Positions 9,341 to 17,997 are shown, counted from the stretch's first letter. The stretch: 64,000 nucleotides of DNA from Nocardia kruczakiae NBRC 101016 (GCF_001612965.1 NZ_BDBL01000026.1:1-64000), one strand, 5' to 3'. Made by a program: numbers and translations. The notes: generated from the letters alone by a model not told the origin.

Positions 9341-9358
9341 CTGACTCCGACGAGTCAG
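9341..9358. promoter_or_regulatory. Palindrome upstream of the secretion operon
   Basis: The sequence CTGACTC-CGAC-GAGTCAG is a perfect 7-bp inverted repeat with a 4-nt loop, 36 bp upstream of the first gene of the T4SS-like operon. The surrounding 9359-9420 stretch is noticeably AT-richer than its flanks, as expected of a promoter. I infer an operator for a dimeric repressor; the regulator is not identifiable here. Confidence 0.4.
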
Positions 9359-9457
9359 CTCGTTACCTGTTTAATGTACCGTTAGATAGCGGTTCAATCA
9401 ACAGGATTCGGCATTTCCGCAGGTAGCAGGTGAGCCGACGGAGGGCACAACAAACCG

Positions 9458-9500
9458 ACCGGAGCACTTCATCCCACCATAGGGTGAAACACGCTCCGGT
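9458..9500 (-). terminator. Possible terminator of the ROK gene
   Basis: ACCGGAGC at 9458-9465 pairs perfectly with GCTCCGGT at 9493-9500, and the interior (TTCATCCC against GGGTGAA) extends the stem with small bulges. It lies just past the end of the ROK gene on its strand. The U-tract is poor (CGGTTTGTTG), so termination efficiency is uncertain. Confidence 0.4.
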
Positions 9501-9530
9501 ATCGGCTCTTCGGTACGAGTACGGTTCGGT

Positions 9531-10421
9531 TCAGCCGCCGGCCATGATGCCGAGCACTCCGGCGCCGGCCAGCACGCCGATGTCGTCGATCTCCGACGGG
9601 ATCACCCGCAGCCCGGTGAGAAAGCCGATACGGGCGTGCGTCGCCACCGCCGCGTTCAGCGGTTTCCACAGCGCCGGACCGGCTTTGGACACCGTGCCGC
9701 CCAGCACCACCAGGTCGAAGTCGAGCAGGGGCGCCACCGAGGCGATGGCCCGGCCCAGCGCCGTGCCCGCCCGCTGCAGGCCCTCGGCCGCCACGGAATC
9801 CCCGTCCGCCGCCGCGGCGTTCAGTTCGGCCACGGTCGTGCCGCCGAAGCCCTGGGCCCGCGCCCAGCGAAGCAACGACCGCCCGCCGGCCACGGCCTCG
9901 ACACAGCCACGACCACCGCATTCACAGGGATCGTCGAAGCCCGGAACGAGCACGTGGCCGAAATGTCCCGCGTTGCCGGTGCGACCGACGACGGAGAACC
10001 CGCCCACCGATACGCCCGCGGTGATCCGGTCGGAGACCAGCACCGACAGCGCGTCCATGACGTCACTGGTGGCCCCGAAGTTGCGCTCGGCCAGCGACAT
10101 ACAGACTCCGTCGAGACCGATCTGCACATTCGCCGCCGGGAACAGTTTGCCCACCGCTTGCGTCAGCGCGAAACCGGTTCGCCACTCGGGTATCTCGACG
10201 GGCGCGACCACACCGGCGGACATGTCGATCGGGCCCGGCGAGGCGATTCCGACGGCGGTGACGTCCTGGCCCTCGGCCGCCTCGACGAGCAGGTCGCGGC
10301 ACACTTCCCAGGTGCCGGCGGCCGGTATCGGAACGCGACGGACGTCGTCTTCCTCGACATCGTCGGCCACCCGGCACGCCGCGAAGCCGTCCGCACCGAT
10401 CTGCAGAGCCAGAACCGTCAT
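9531..10421 (-). CDS. ROK-family protein (sugar kinase-like)
   Basis: 296 residues, the usual ROK length. The ROK zinc motif is intact: CECGGRGCVEAVAGG (about 172-186), preceded by GHFGH that supplies the His ligand. SPGPID and the C-terminal LGGTVSKAGPALW segment also fit. The N-terminal phosphate loop is unusual: the normal DIGGTK reads QIGADG, so the first Asp and the GGT turn are lost, whereas the catalytic Asp region (LDGVCMSLAE) keeps its Asp. It may be a weak kinase or a sugar-sensing protein rather than a normal glucokinase. There is no helix-turn-helix, so it is not a NagC-type repressor. Monocistronic. Confidence 0.75.
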   Translation of the reverse strand: MTVLALQIGADGFAACRVADDVEEDDVRRVPIPAAGTWEVCRDLLVEAAEGQDVTAVGIASPGPIDMSAGVVAPVEIPEWRTGFALTQAVGKLFPAANVQIGLDGVCMSLAERNFGATSDVMDALSVLVSDRITAGVSVGGFSVVGRTGNAGHFGHVLVPGFDDPCECGGRGCVEAVAGGRSLLRWARAQGFGGTTVAELNAAAADGDSVAAEGLQRAGTALGRAIASVAPLLDFDLVVLGGTVSKAGPALWKPLNAAVATHARIGFLTGLRVIPSEIDDIGVLAGAGVLGIMAGG

Positions 10422-10466
10422 TCAGTCACCCACCGCCACAATCGTTTCCATCCATCGGCGCGTTCG

Positions 10467-10931
10467 TCACGCGCCGATCCCGGTCGGCCGCAGCCGATGC
10501 CCGAGCACGATACGCCGCCGTGGTGTGGGCGGCGCGGGTTCGGCACAGACCGGCCGCGCGCCGGTGCGGATGATGCGCAGCGGGCGTTTGTGGTCGATCG
10601 GCGCGGTGCGGTGGCGGTCCAGGTTCTCCACGATCTTGCCCGCGCTGTCGTAGGCGACTCCGGCCCAGATCATCGCGCGGGGGCCGTCACCGCGCGTGAT
10701 GAGAGTCTGTGCGAGCTGCGAACATTCGGTCAGCAGCGGGCAGCCGGAACAGATCCGCACCGCGGCGCGCCAGGATTCGGGGTTGCCCACGTCGAGATCC
10801 CAGTCGTCGGGGCCGTCCGCGCAGGGGGGCCGGTGCGCGGAGCGCACCGTCGCCGGCGGCGCGGGTAGAGGTGAAAGTGCAGTCGGCACAGGGGATCCGA
10901 GGGGAAGCCGACGCGAGTGGATTGTGCTCAT
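10467..10931 (-). CDS. WhiB-family iron-sulfur regulator
   Basis: 154 residues from ATG at 10931, chosen for its Shine-Dalgarno (GGAG, 6-nt spacing); an in-frame extension upstream lacks one. The four cluster-ligating Cys are C37, C61, C64 and C70 (CxxCxxxxxC), followed by the GVAYD turn in place of the common G[IV]WGG. A basic tail (PTPRRRIVLGHRLRP) would contact DNA. WhiB-like proteins bind a [4Fe-4S] cluster and usually act with the sigma factor region 4. The long Pro-rich N-terminal tail before the first Cys is unusual for a small WhiB. Which WhiB class it belongs to cannot be settled by eye. Confidence 0.85.
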   Translation of the reverse strand: MSTIHSRRLPLGSPVPTALSPLPAPPATVRSAHRPPCADGPDDWDLDVGNPESWRAAVRICSGCPLLTECSQLAQTLITRGDGPRAMIWAGVAYDSAGKIVENLDRHRTAPIDHKRPLRIIRTGARPVCAEPAPPTPRRRIVLGHRLRPTGIGA

Positions 10932-11212
10932 TTCCGTCTCCGGGGATGCCGAGGACACACGTGTGCAATCACCGTGTGGTTCGCAGACGTGGCCCATGGT
11001 CGGGCGGGCATCGGGGCTGCTCAACAGTCCCCGGCAACCAGCAGCGAACTGCTGTACTCGGCACGTTAACCCACGATTCGGCTGTCAGCAACCACTTCCG
11101 CCGCTATTTAACGGCACATTGACCAAGTCGTTGCACGGATGTATCGTCACTTAACGGGACGTTTTTGTACGGTCCGTTTTTCTACGGGGTAAGTTGTGAT
11201 TTCCTAAGAGGT
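10932..11212. promoter_or_regulatory. Divergent promoter region between WhiB and MerR genes
   Basis: This 281-bp gap holds no gene. It becomes AT-rich towards 11212. TTAACGG(C/G)AC occurs at 11108-11117 and again at 11151-11160, 43 bp apart (about four helical turns), and the palindrome GTTAAC lies near 11065. The spacing suggests cooperative binding of one protein on the same DNA face, possibly the MerR protein or another global regulator. Confidence 0.35.
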
Positions 11213-11920
11213 ATGGCTGTGCACTCGGAGTACACGATCGACGAGCTGGCGCGGGCAGCAGACACCACCGTGCGCAGTGTCCGCGTGTACCACGAACGGG
11301 GGTTGTTGCCGTCACCGGAAGTCCGGGGCCGCATCGGCTACTACGGATCCGATCACCTGGAGCGGCTGCACACGATCAGCCGGCTGCTCAGCCGGGGTAT
11401 GAAACTCAACGGAATCCGGGAACTGCTCGAGGCATGGGATCGTGGCGACGGGCTCGCCGACGTCCTCGGGGTCAGCGACGGTCCGGGTGAGCGCGAACCT
11501 GTTGCCGCACAGGAGAAGCCGAACAACGACGATCCGCTCGCGGATCTGCCCGACTACGTCAAACAGGCGCTGGCCGGCAGTTCCGACCCCCTGGAGGCCT
11601 ACCGGGTCGCCAATCCGCGCTGCGGCGACCTCGCCGCGCGCCTCATCGACAGCGGGGTGCCCGACACCACCGCCTTCCAGCTCGTCGAGCGGCTGCGCGC
11701 GGACTGCAACCAGATCGCCGACCGCTACGCCACCGAATTGTTCTACTGCCTGGCCGGGCAGGCCTACGAGCGCTCGCGGCGCGACAGCAAGGACCGCGCG
11801 CGGCTGGAAACCGAGGTGGCCATCGCCCGCCTGATCGTCACCCGCGCCGCCTCCGAACTCATCGACCAAGCCTTCGCCCGGCACGCGGAACTGCCCGCAC
11901 CCAACGAAGCTGCCCGATAA
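11213..11920 (+). CDS. MerR-family transcriptional regulator
   Basis: About 235 residues. The N-terminal winged helix-turn-helix is clear: YTIDELARAADTTVRSVRVY, then HERGLLPSPEVRGRIGYYG, with the second half reaching GMKLNGIRELLEAWD. The C-terminal part (about 100-235) is helical with two Cys and no clear ligand motif. ATG at 11213 is chosen by convention, but AAGAGG at 11206-11211 is better placed for the GTG at 11219, so the real protein may be two residues shorter. It is divergent from WhiB and may be co-transcribed with the PAP2/kinase gene 48 nt downstream. Confidence 0.85.
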   Translation: MAVHSEYTIDELARAADTTVRSVRVYHERGLLPSPEVRGRIGYYGSDHLERLHTISRLLSRGMKLNGIRELLEAWDRGDGLADVLGVSDGPGEREPVAAQEKPNNDDPLADLPDYVKQALAGSSDPLEAYRVANPRCGDLAARLIDSGVPDTTAFQLVERLRADCNQIADRYATELFYCLAGQAYERSRRDSKDRARLETEVAIARLIVTRAASELIDQAFARHAELPAPNEAAR

Positions 11921-11968
11921 GTCCGGTTGTTCGCCGTGCCTGTCGCACCGGGCCGGTAGGCTCTGGGA

Positions 11969-13474
11969 ATGCGCAGGCCTCTCGTCCCGCGGCGGGTTCG
12001 CGGAATCAATACGCTGGATCGGCGACTGGTCGACCGGAGCGCGCGGTTGCGGCCGAGTGCCGCCGATACCGTTCTGCGCTCGCTGAGCCACGCCGCCAAT
12101 GCCAATCGGCTGTGGATCGCGGCGGGTGTGGGTGCCATCGCCTTCGGGACCACGCCTGCCCGCCGTGCCGGGGCACGCGGACTCGTCGCCGTCGGCATCG
12201 CGAGTGGGCTGGCCAACGGCGTCGGCAAACCACTGTTCCCGCGGCGCCGGCCCCCTGCCGAGGCGGTGCCGCAGATGCGGCGCCTGATCTCGCCGCCGAT
12301 CTCCTCGTCGTTCCCCTCCGGCCACGCCGCCTCGGCCGCGGCCTTCGTCACCGGAGTGGCGCTGGAATCGCCGGCGCTGGCGGTCGCGGTGGCGCCGGTG
12401 GCGGCGGCGGTCGCGTATTCGCGGGTGCACGTGGGCGTGCACTGGCCCACCGATGTGCTCGCCGGCGCGGCGCTCGGCGCCGCCGTCGCGGTCGGCACCA
12501 GGCGATGGTGGGCGGTGCGTCGCGACGAACCCGCGACGGTCGGCCCGGCACAGCGGATCGAACCGTTGATCGGCGGCGAAGGCCTGCTGTTGGTCGCGAA
12601 TCCGAATGCCGGTAGCGGTAACGGCGGCGGACTGCTGGCCGACCTGATCCGGAAGCTGCCGGAGGCGGTCCTGCTCGAACTCGGCGACGACATCGACTTG
12701 GACGCCGAGATCGACACCCAAGTGCGATCCGGTTCGATTCGCGCCCTCGGCGTTCTGGGCGGCGACGGCACGGTCTCGGCGGTCGCGGAAGCGGCTGTGC
12801 GACACGGGCTCCCGCTGGCCGTCTTCCCGGGCGGCACCCTGAATCACTTCGCCCGCGACGTCGGTGTCGAGGATATCGCCGCCACCGTCATCGCGCTCTC
12901 CTCCGGCCAACTGGCGCTGGCCGACACCGCGCGGGTGCGCCTGGACGACGGCAGCGAACGCACGCTGGTGAACACCGCGAGCCTGGGCGGTTATCCGGAT
13001 TTCGTCCGGCTGCGCGAACGCTGGGAACATCGCATCGGCAAATGGCCGGCCGCCGCGGTGGCGATGGTCTGCGTACTCGTGCGCGCCCAGCCGCTGCGCG
13101 CCACCATCGACGGCGAGCCGGCCTCGGTGTGGATGTTGTTCGTGGGCAACGGAACCTACCGCCCCGGCGACCAAGTGCCCACGGCCCGAACCGATCTGCA
13201 CGGCGCGGGACTCGATATCCGGTATCTGCGGGCGGATCGGCGGCTCTCGCGAACGCGACTGATCTGGGCCTCGCTCACCGGCACTCTCGGTGATTCGCCC
13301 ACCTACGTCCATCGGCGTGCGGACAAGTTGCGGGTCCGCGTGGACGGACCGCCGATTTCGCTGGCCACCGACGGCGAAGTCGACACGCGCGGTGCGTCTT
13401 TCGAGTTCATCGGCGATCCGGCGACACTGCCGGTATTCCGGGTTGCCGACCGCGATTCGGGACACCGCCGCTAG
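11969..13474 (+). CDS. PAP2 phosphatase / diacylglycerol-kinase-like fusion
   Basis: 501 residues with two domains. The N-terminal PAP2 domain has KPLFPRRRP, the catalytic SFPSGHAAS block (about 112-120) and RVHVGVHWPTDV (about 151-162), all three phosphatase motifs, within membrane helices. The C-terminal half is a lipid-kinase fold: LLLVANPNAGSGNGGG, then GGDGTVSAV (about 264-272) and FPGGTLNHFARDVG. Such bifunctional proteins occur in actinobacteria and are thought to interconvert phosphorylated lipids such as phosphatidic acid or polyprenyl phosphates at the membrane. Length and motifs are complete. The start ATG has only a weak Shine-Dalgarno. Confidence 0.88.
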   Translation: MRRPLVPRRVRGINTLDRRLVDRSARLRPSAADTVLRSLSHAANANRLWIAAGVGAIAFGTTPARRAGARGLVAVGIASGLANGVGKPLFPRRRPPAEAVPQMRRLISPPISSSFPSGHAASAAAFVTGVALESPALAVAVAPVAAAVAYSRVHVGVHWPTDVLAGAALGAAVAVGTRRWWAVRRDEPATVGPAQRIEPLIGGEGLLLVANPNAGSGNGGGLLADLIRKLPEAVLLELGDDIDLDAEIDTQVRSGSIRALGVLGGDGTVSAVAEAAVRHGLPLAVFPGGTLNHFARDVGVEDIAATVIALSSGQLALADTARVRLDDGSERTLVNTASLGGYPDFVRLRERWEHRIGKWPAAAVAMVCVLVRAQPLRATIDGEPASVWMLFVGNGTYRPGDQVPTARTDLHGAGLDIRYLRADRRLSRTRLIWASLTGTLGDSPTYVHRRADKLRVRVDGPPISLATDGEVDTRGASFEFIGDPATLPVFRVADRDSGHRR

Positions 13475-13557
13475 CCGGCCCGGGAGACTACGCCGAGAAG
13501 AAGTACACACCTCATGGTATGAAATCCCTAGTTTTCACATGATGGAGGTGTCGGATC

Positions 13558-13986
13558 GTGACGCAGGCCAATCCCACGACGGTCGAATCCGCCGAGGCCG
13601 CTCTGGCGCGGCTGACCGCACACGACCGCGGCGTGCTCACCGATCTGGTGTGCCGGGTCGACAAAGCCGCCTCCGGCACCGCCGCCGCGGCCCGGTCACC
13701 GAAGGTGCCGGTCCTGGACGAGGTGGTGCGCTTCCTGGTCGATCGGCATCTGCTGCTGACCCACTTCAATTGGGGCGCTTGGGACGAAGGGCAGCAGGTG
13801 ATCCAGCGCCGCGACCGCGCGGTGCTGGCGACCTGCACGGCCCAGCAGTGCCTGCAATACCTCACCCTGCTGGTCCGCGCGGACCGTTTCACCGAGGGCA
13901 CGCTGGCGTCGGCCTTCGAGTCGGGGCTGATGCAGGCGCTGCTGCACCGCCTGCATCAGCACACCTACCCGCACGCGGCACGTTAA
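13558..13986 (+). CDS. Small DUF6508-like protein
   Basis: 142 residues from GTG at 13558 behind GGAGG (9-nt spacing). It is soluble and mostly helical. The stretch LLLTHFNWGAWDEGQQVIQ and the ending ASAFESGLMQALLHRLHQ fit my memory of the uncharacterised DUF6508 family; no catalytic motif is apparent. It stands alone between the kinase fusion and the convergent SDR gene, and its TAA stop lies in a TTAA shared with the stop of that gene on the other strand. Confidence 0.55.
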   Translation: MTQANPTTVESAEAALARLTAHDRGVLTDLVCRVDKAASGTAAAARSPKVPVLDEVVRFLVDRHLLLTHFNWGAWDEGQQVIQRRDRAVLATCTAQQCLQYLTLLVRADRFTEGTLASAFESGLMQALLHRLHQHTYPHAAR

Positions 13987-14786
13987 TCCTCGGCCAGCGC
14001 GCGCACCCGGGCGAGGACGTCGGGATAGCGCTTCAGATGCGCGCCGCCGTTGAGATCGACGGCCGCACCCGTCATCCAGCTCGCCCGGTCGGAGGCCAGG
14101 AAGGCCGCCATCTCGGCGATCTCCTCGGGTCGACCGCTGCGCCCGAGCGGGGTGTTCTCGAGGTATTCCTCGGTCAACCCCGGCACATACGCGATTCCGG
14201 CGACCAGCGGCGTGTCGACCAGGCCCGGACTGATCGCGTTCACCCGGATGCCGCGCTCGGCCAACTCCAGCGCCGCGACCTCCACCAGCATCAGCACACC
14301 CGCCTTGGCCGAACAATAACCGGCCATTCCGGTGCCGGGCTGGCGGCCGTTGAGGGAGGCGATGCAGGTGATGGATCCGCCGTCGGCGAGATGGCGGCCC
14401 GCGTATTTGATCGCCAGGAAAGATCCGGTGAGGCAGACGTCGACGGTCGTCTTCCAGTGTGCCAGTTCGAGTTCGGTGATCGGGCCGGGCAGCGACAGCC
14501 CCGCGCAGTTCACCACCGCGTGGAGGTCGCCGCTCGCGTCGAAGCCGGCGGCCACCGAGGCCTCGTCGGTGACGTCGAGCGCCACTGCGCTCGCCGCACC
14601 GCCGATCTCCGCCGCCACCGTCCGTGCCGCCTCGAGATTCACATCGGCGACCACGACACGAAAACCGTCGCGCGCCAACGCATGTCCGGTGGCGCGGCCG
14701 ATACCCGAACCACCGCCGATCACCATCGTACCCCGGGTGCCCGCGGGGGTTTCGGACACGTTCGCCGCGTCGCCGGGCGTGCTCAT
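13983..14786 (-). CDS. SDR-family oxidoreductase
   Basis: 267 residues. Classical short-chain dehydrogenase: cofactor loop GGGSGIG (24-30), NCAG in place of NNAG (93-96), catalytic S144, Y157 and K161 (YCSAK), and the C-terminal SPGLVDTP and TGAAVDLNGG segments. VADVN after beta-2 (Asp48) points to NAD rather than NADP. The ATG at 14786 has a strong AGGAGG at 7-nt spacing and overlaps the stop of the hydrolase gene (ATGA). It is the last gene of the FMO operon and would oxidise an alcohol made in the pathway. The open frame extends far upstream, but only antisense to the hydrolase. Confidence 0.88.
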   Translation of the reverse strand: MSTPGDAANVSETPAGTRGTMVIGGGSGIGRATGHALARDGFRVVVADVNLEAARTVAAEIGGAASAVALDVTDEASVAAGFDASGDLHAVVNCAGLSLPGPITELELAHWKTTVDVCLTGSFLAIKYAGRHLADGGSITCIASLNGRQPGTGMAGYCSAKAGVLMLVEVAALELAERGIRVNAISPGLVDTPLVAGIAYVPGLTEEYLENTPLGRSGRPEEIAEMAAFLASDRASWMTGAAVDLNGGAHLKRYPDVLARVRALAED

Positions 14787-15724
14787 CGCCGCGCCTCCTG
14801 AGTGCTCGCGCGCTGCGCGGCGAGATGGCGGGTCAGGAAGTGCACCTGATGGTCGACGGCGGGTTCGAACCAGTCGTTGCCGGCGAAGATGTCGAAGTGG
14901 TCGCACGGATAGTGGCGCACCTCGGCACGTGCGGCGAAGGCGGCCTTGGCCGCCGCATGGGCCGGCGCGGCGCGGTCGAAGTCGGCGATCTGCATCAGTA
15001 CCGGCGCGGTGATGCGCGCGGCCCGCCGATCGGCGCGGTAGTTGCCCAGTTCCAGCCCGATCGCCGCGTCGACCTCGTTGCGCCAGGTCGGACCGGCCAG
15101 TGCGGTATAGCTCTCGTAATAGCCGTCGGCGGTCAGGGCGGCATGCTCGCCGGGCCTGCCGACCAGCGGCATCATCACCCGATTGCCGCCGAAGCGTCCG
15201 GCCAGGGCGCTGCGCACACTCGACACCGTGGATTTCGCGATCGCCGCCGCGCCGACCTGCGCGAAAGCGACTCGGCCCGCGGCCAATCCGTTCACCAGCG
15301 GCACCAGAGCCACCACCGCGCAGATATCGGAGCGATCCGCGGAGACGGTGAGGGCATGGCCACCGGACAGTGAGATGCCCCATGCCACCAGACGATTCGG
15401 ATCCACACCGGGCTGCCGTGCGGCCGCCGACAGTGCGGCGCGGTAGTCCTCGGCCTGCGCGGCCATCGAGACCCGCTGCCGGGGCGCACCGGCGGAGGCG
15501 CCGAAACCCCGGTAGTCGAAGGCGAAGACGGCGAGTCCGGCCGCGGCGAGGCGCTGCGCGAACGGTTCCAGTCCGGAATCCTTCGTCCCACCGAATCCGT
15601 GTGCCATCACCACGACCGGGCGGCCCTCGGGTCCGTCGAACGGGCCGTCCGCCGCGCCCTCGAAAAACCATGCGTCACACGTGGTTCCGCCGGAGGTGAA
15701 ATCGACCTGCCGATACGTGGTCAC
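14783..15724 (-). CDS. Alpha/beta hydrolase (dienelactone hydrolase/peptidase-like)
   Basis: 313 residues from GTG at 15724, which overlaps the FMO stop (GTGA). Oxyanion motif HGFGG (42-46), FDYRGFGAS (69-77), nucleophile elbow GISLSG with S118, and the C-terminal PVLMQIADFDRAAPAHAA (Asp) and YPCDHFDIF (His) blocks complete the triad. As the middle gene of an FMO / hydrolase / SDR operon it probably opens an ester or lactone produced by Baeyer-Villiger oxidation. The same trio occurs in the mycobacterial MymA operon (MymA, LipR, SadH); the parallel is by order and family only. Confidence 0.85.
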   Translation of the reverse strand: MTTYRQVDFTSGGTTCDAWFFEGAADGPFDGPEGRPVVVMAHGFGGTKDSGLEPFAQRLAAAGLAVFAFDYRGFGASAGAPRQRVSMAAQAEDYRAALSAAARQPGVDPNRLVAWGISLSGGHALTVSADRSDICAVVALVPLVNGLAAGRVAFAQVGAAAIAKSTVSSVRSALAGRFGGNRVMMPLVGRPGEHAALTADGYYESYTALAGPTWRNEVDAAIGLELGNYRADRRAARITAPVLMQIADFDRAAPAHAAAKAAFAARAEVRHYPCDHFDIFAGNDWFEPAVDHQVHFLTRHLAAQRASTQEARR

Positions 15725-17097
15725 TGCGCCACTCCCACCGGTCGATCCGCCTGCGCCACTCGCGCCCACGGCGGTGGCCCCGCCAGCCGCGCCCGTTCGG
15801 CGCCGGCCGGAATCTCGCGCGCCCGCATATCGTGTTCGTAGAGGAAGTAGTCCACCTGCTGGGTGTGGCGGGCACTGGGCACCATATGGCCGGTGTAGTG
15901 CTGTTGTTCGGCGACGATCACCCGCCGCATCTCCTCCGCGGACGGCAACCGGTAGCGACCCACCGCATACGCTCCGATCAACCGCGCCTGACATTCGACG
16001 AACGGGAACAGGGTCGGGGTGGACTGAGCGAATCCGGCGAAGGCCAGATCCTCGATTCCGGGCAGGAACATCCGCTTGTACAGGTCGATCTTGTTGTCCG
16101 GAGCGCTGATGAACTCCGGGTCGAAGAACGGGAAGGTGATGTTGTAGCCGGTGGCATAGATGATGATGTCGAAATCGTCGGCGGTGCCATCCGCGAAATG
16201 CACGGTGGCGCCGTCGAATCGGTCGATATTCGGTTTCGGGATCACATCGCCCGAACCCAGCCTCAGCGGCAGTTCCACCGACTGGGTCGGATGCGCCTCG
16301 AAGAATTTGTGATTCGGCTTGGGCAGGCCGTAGTTCTCCGGCCGCCCCGCCGTCAGCGGCTGACCCCACTGCGCGACCTTGCGCTGCCAGGAGAACGGAA
16401 TGTACGGGCTGGTGCGGTAATACTTGTCGGCCGGCTTACCGGCGATATATTTCGGCACGATCCAGGCGCCGGAGCGGGTGGACAGCGTCAGCTTGTTGCC
16501 CAGCGCCTTCGACGACAGCTCCACCGCGATATCGGCGGCACTGTTACCCAGTCCGACCACCAGGATGCGCTGATCGGAGAAGTCCATCGGGGTGCGTGGG
16601 TCGATGTAGTGGTGAGCGTGCATGGCGCGACCGGTGAATTCGCCCGGGAATTCCGGATAGCGCGGATCCCAGTGATGGCCGTTGGCAACGACCAGGAAAT
16701 CGAAGTGGCGCACCTCGTTTCGCTGGGTGCGCAACTCCCAGCCGCCACCCGGCAGGCGCCGTGCGTGTTCCACACCGTTGCCGAATTCGATGGAACGGTA
16801 GAGATCGAACGCGGCGCAGTAATCGTCGAGATACTGCTTGATCTGGGTGTGGTGCGGGAAGTCCGGGAATTCCTCGGGCATCGGGAAGTCGCGGAACGAC
16901 AGCTGATGTTTGGAGGTGTCGATGTGCAGGGAGCGATATGCGCTGCTGTGCCCGTTCGGATTGCCGAAGGCCCAGTTACCGCCGACTCGATCCGAGGATT
17001 CGAAGCACACATAGGGCACCCCGTAGTCGCCGAGCATCTTGCCGGCGGTCAGACCGCTGATTCCGGCGCCGATGACCGCGGTACGCGGTTGATACAT
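15721..17097 (-). CDS. Flavin-containing monooxygenase (FMO/BVMO type)
   Basis: 458 residues from ATG at 17097, preferred because AAAGGAG lies 5 nt upstream; in-frame codons before it have no such site. FAD loop GAGISG (10-15), FMO/BVMO fingerprint FTGRAMHAHHY (154-164), NADPH loop GLGNSAAD (182-189) and the late IIYATGYNITFPFF motif are all present. It inserts one oxygen atom into a soft nucleophile or ketone using NADPH and O2. The operon with a hydrolase and an SDR suggests ketone oxidation to an ester followed by hydrolysis. First gene of the operon, divergent from a TetR gene across a palindromic operator. Confidence 0.9.
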   Translation of the reverse strand: MYQPRTAVIGAGISGLTAGKMLGDYGVPYVCFESSDRVGGNWAFGNPNGHSSAYRSLHIDTSKHQLSFRDFPMPEEFPDFPHHTQIKQYLDDYCAAFDLYRSIEFGNGVEHARRLPGGGWELRTQRNEVRHFDFLVVANGHHWDPRYPEFPGEFTGRAMHAHHYIDPRTPMDFSDQRILVVGLGNSAADIAVELSSKALGNKLTLSTRSGAWIVPKYIAGKPADKYYRTSPYIPFSWQRKVAQWGQPLTAGRPENYGLPKPNHKFFEAHPTQSVELPLRLGSGDVIPKPNIDRFDGATVHFADGTADDFDIIIYATGYNITFPFFDPEFISAPDNKIDLYKRMFLPGIEDLAFAGFAQSTPTLFPFVECQARLIGAYAVGRYRLPSAEEMRRVIVAEQQHYTGHMVPSARHTQQVDYFLYEHDMRAREIPAGAERARLAGPPPWARVAQADRPVGVAQ

Positions 17098-17122
17098 CAC
17101 CACTCCTTTCACGCCGTGGGGC

Positions 17123-17160
17123 GTGTAGACAGATTCTTGATAGTGTCTACTAGTAGACAC
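17123..17160. promoter_or_regulatory. Palindromic operator between FMO operon and TetR gene
   Basis: GTGTCTACTAGTAGACAC at 17143-17160 is a perfect 18-bp palindrome, and a further half site, GTGTAGACA, lies at 17123-17131. Its position, 46 bp upstream of the FMO start and 88 bp before the divergent TetR start, is where a TetR dimer would repress both promoters. Confidence 0.7.
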
Positions 17161-17248
17161 ATTCTCAGATCTGTCCACACATTGCTAGGGTTTTCCCGAA
17201 ACCGGTCGACAGCGCACCGGTGCGGGTGTGCGGCGAAAGGGGCGGCGG

Positions 17249-17863
17249 ATGAGCGAGACGGCAACCACGACGGTGGTCGACCGGCTTTTGGAAGCGACAC
17301 AGAAGCTACTGGCCGCCAAGGGAATTCGAGCCACCACGATGATGGAGGTGGCCGAGGAGGCGGGCGTCTCGCGCGCCTGGCTGTACCGGCACTTCCCGGA
17401 CAAACCCGCGCTGATCGGCGCCGCGATCGTGCGGCTCACCGACACCTGGTGGAACGACGCGCGCGCCGAACTCGACCGCATCGACACCTTCGCCGAACAA
17501 CTCACCATCGGCGTGCGCATCGGCCGCGGCGCCTACGACGATCCGGGCGCGCTGCTCATGCGGCTGCGCTCCTCCGAACCCGAGGAGTTCGCGGCGTGCG
17601 CCGGCGCCGGCGTCACCGCCCTCGTCCCCGCCCTGGCCGCGTTCTGGCGCCCCTACATCGACCGCGCCGCCGAGCGCGGCGAAGTACACCCCGGCCACGA
17701 CCTGGCCGAAGTCGCGGAGTGGGTGGCCCGGATCCTGATCAGCCTGGGCACGGTTCCCGGCGACACCATCGACCCGGACGATCCGGTCGCGGTCGGCCAC
17801 CATCTGCGGACCTATCTCCTGCCCGCCCTGCGCGCGGCCCCCGAGCGCGGCACTTCCGCCTGA
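17249..17863 (+). CDS. TetR-family regulator of the FMO operon
   Basis: 204 residues from ATG at 17249 behind GAAAGGGG. The helix-turn-helix is TMMEVAEEAGVSRAWLYRHFPDKPALI (split: recognition part VSRAWLYRHF), typical of TetR. The C-terminal ligand domain is variable, with FWRPYIDRAAERGEV. It lies divergent from the FMO gene with an 18-bp perfect palindrome between them, so it is very likely the local repressor, responding to a substrate of the monooxygenase pathway. Confidence 0.87.
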   Translation: MSETATTTVVDRLLEATQKLLAAKGIRATTMMEVAEEAGVSRAWLYRHFPDKPALIGAAIVRLTDTWWNDARAELDRIDTFAEQLTIGVRIGRGAYDDPGALLMRLRSSEPEEFAACAGAGVTALVPALAAFWRPYIDRAAERGEVHPGHDLAEVAEWVARILISLGTVPGDTIDPDDPVAVGHHLRTYLLPALRAAPERGTSA

Positions 17864-17997
17864 CGAGCGGCACGAGCCCGTCGCCACTGCCGCACCATCA
17901 CTCGATACGCTCCGCCACCCGCTCACCCCCAGCCGCAGCGCCGCTGGGGGTTCGAGCGTTGTCCACGGCGGGCCGCGCACGTGAGCCCCGAATGGAA

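Noticed and set aside
14787..15671. 562-residue form of the SDR protein
   Set aside because: The N-terminal 295 residues are an out-of-frame reading of the hydrolase; the ATG at 14786 has an ideal ribosome site and a cofactor loop 24 residues later.
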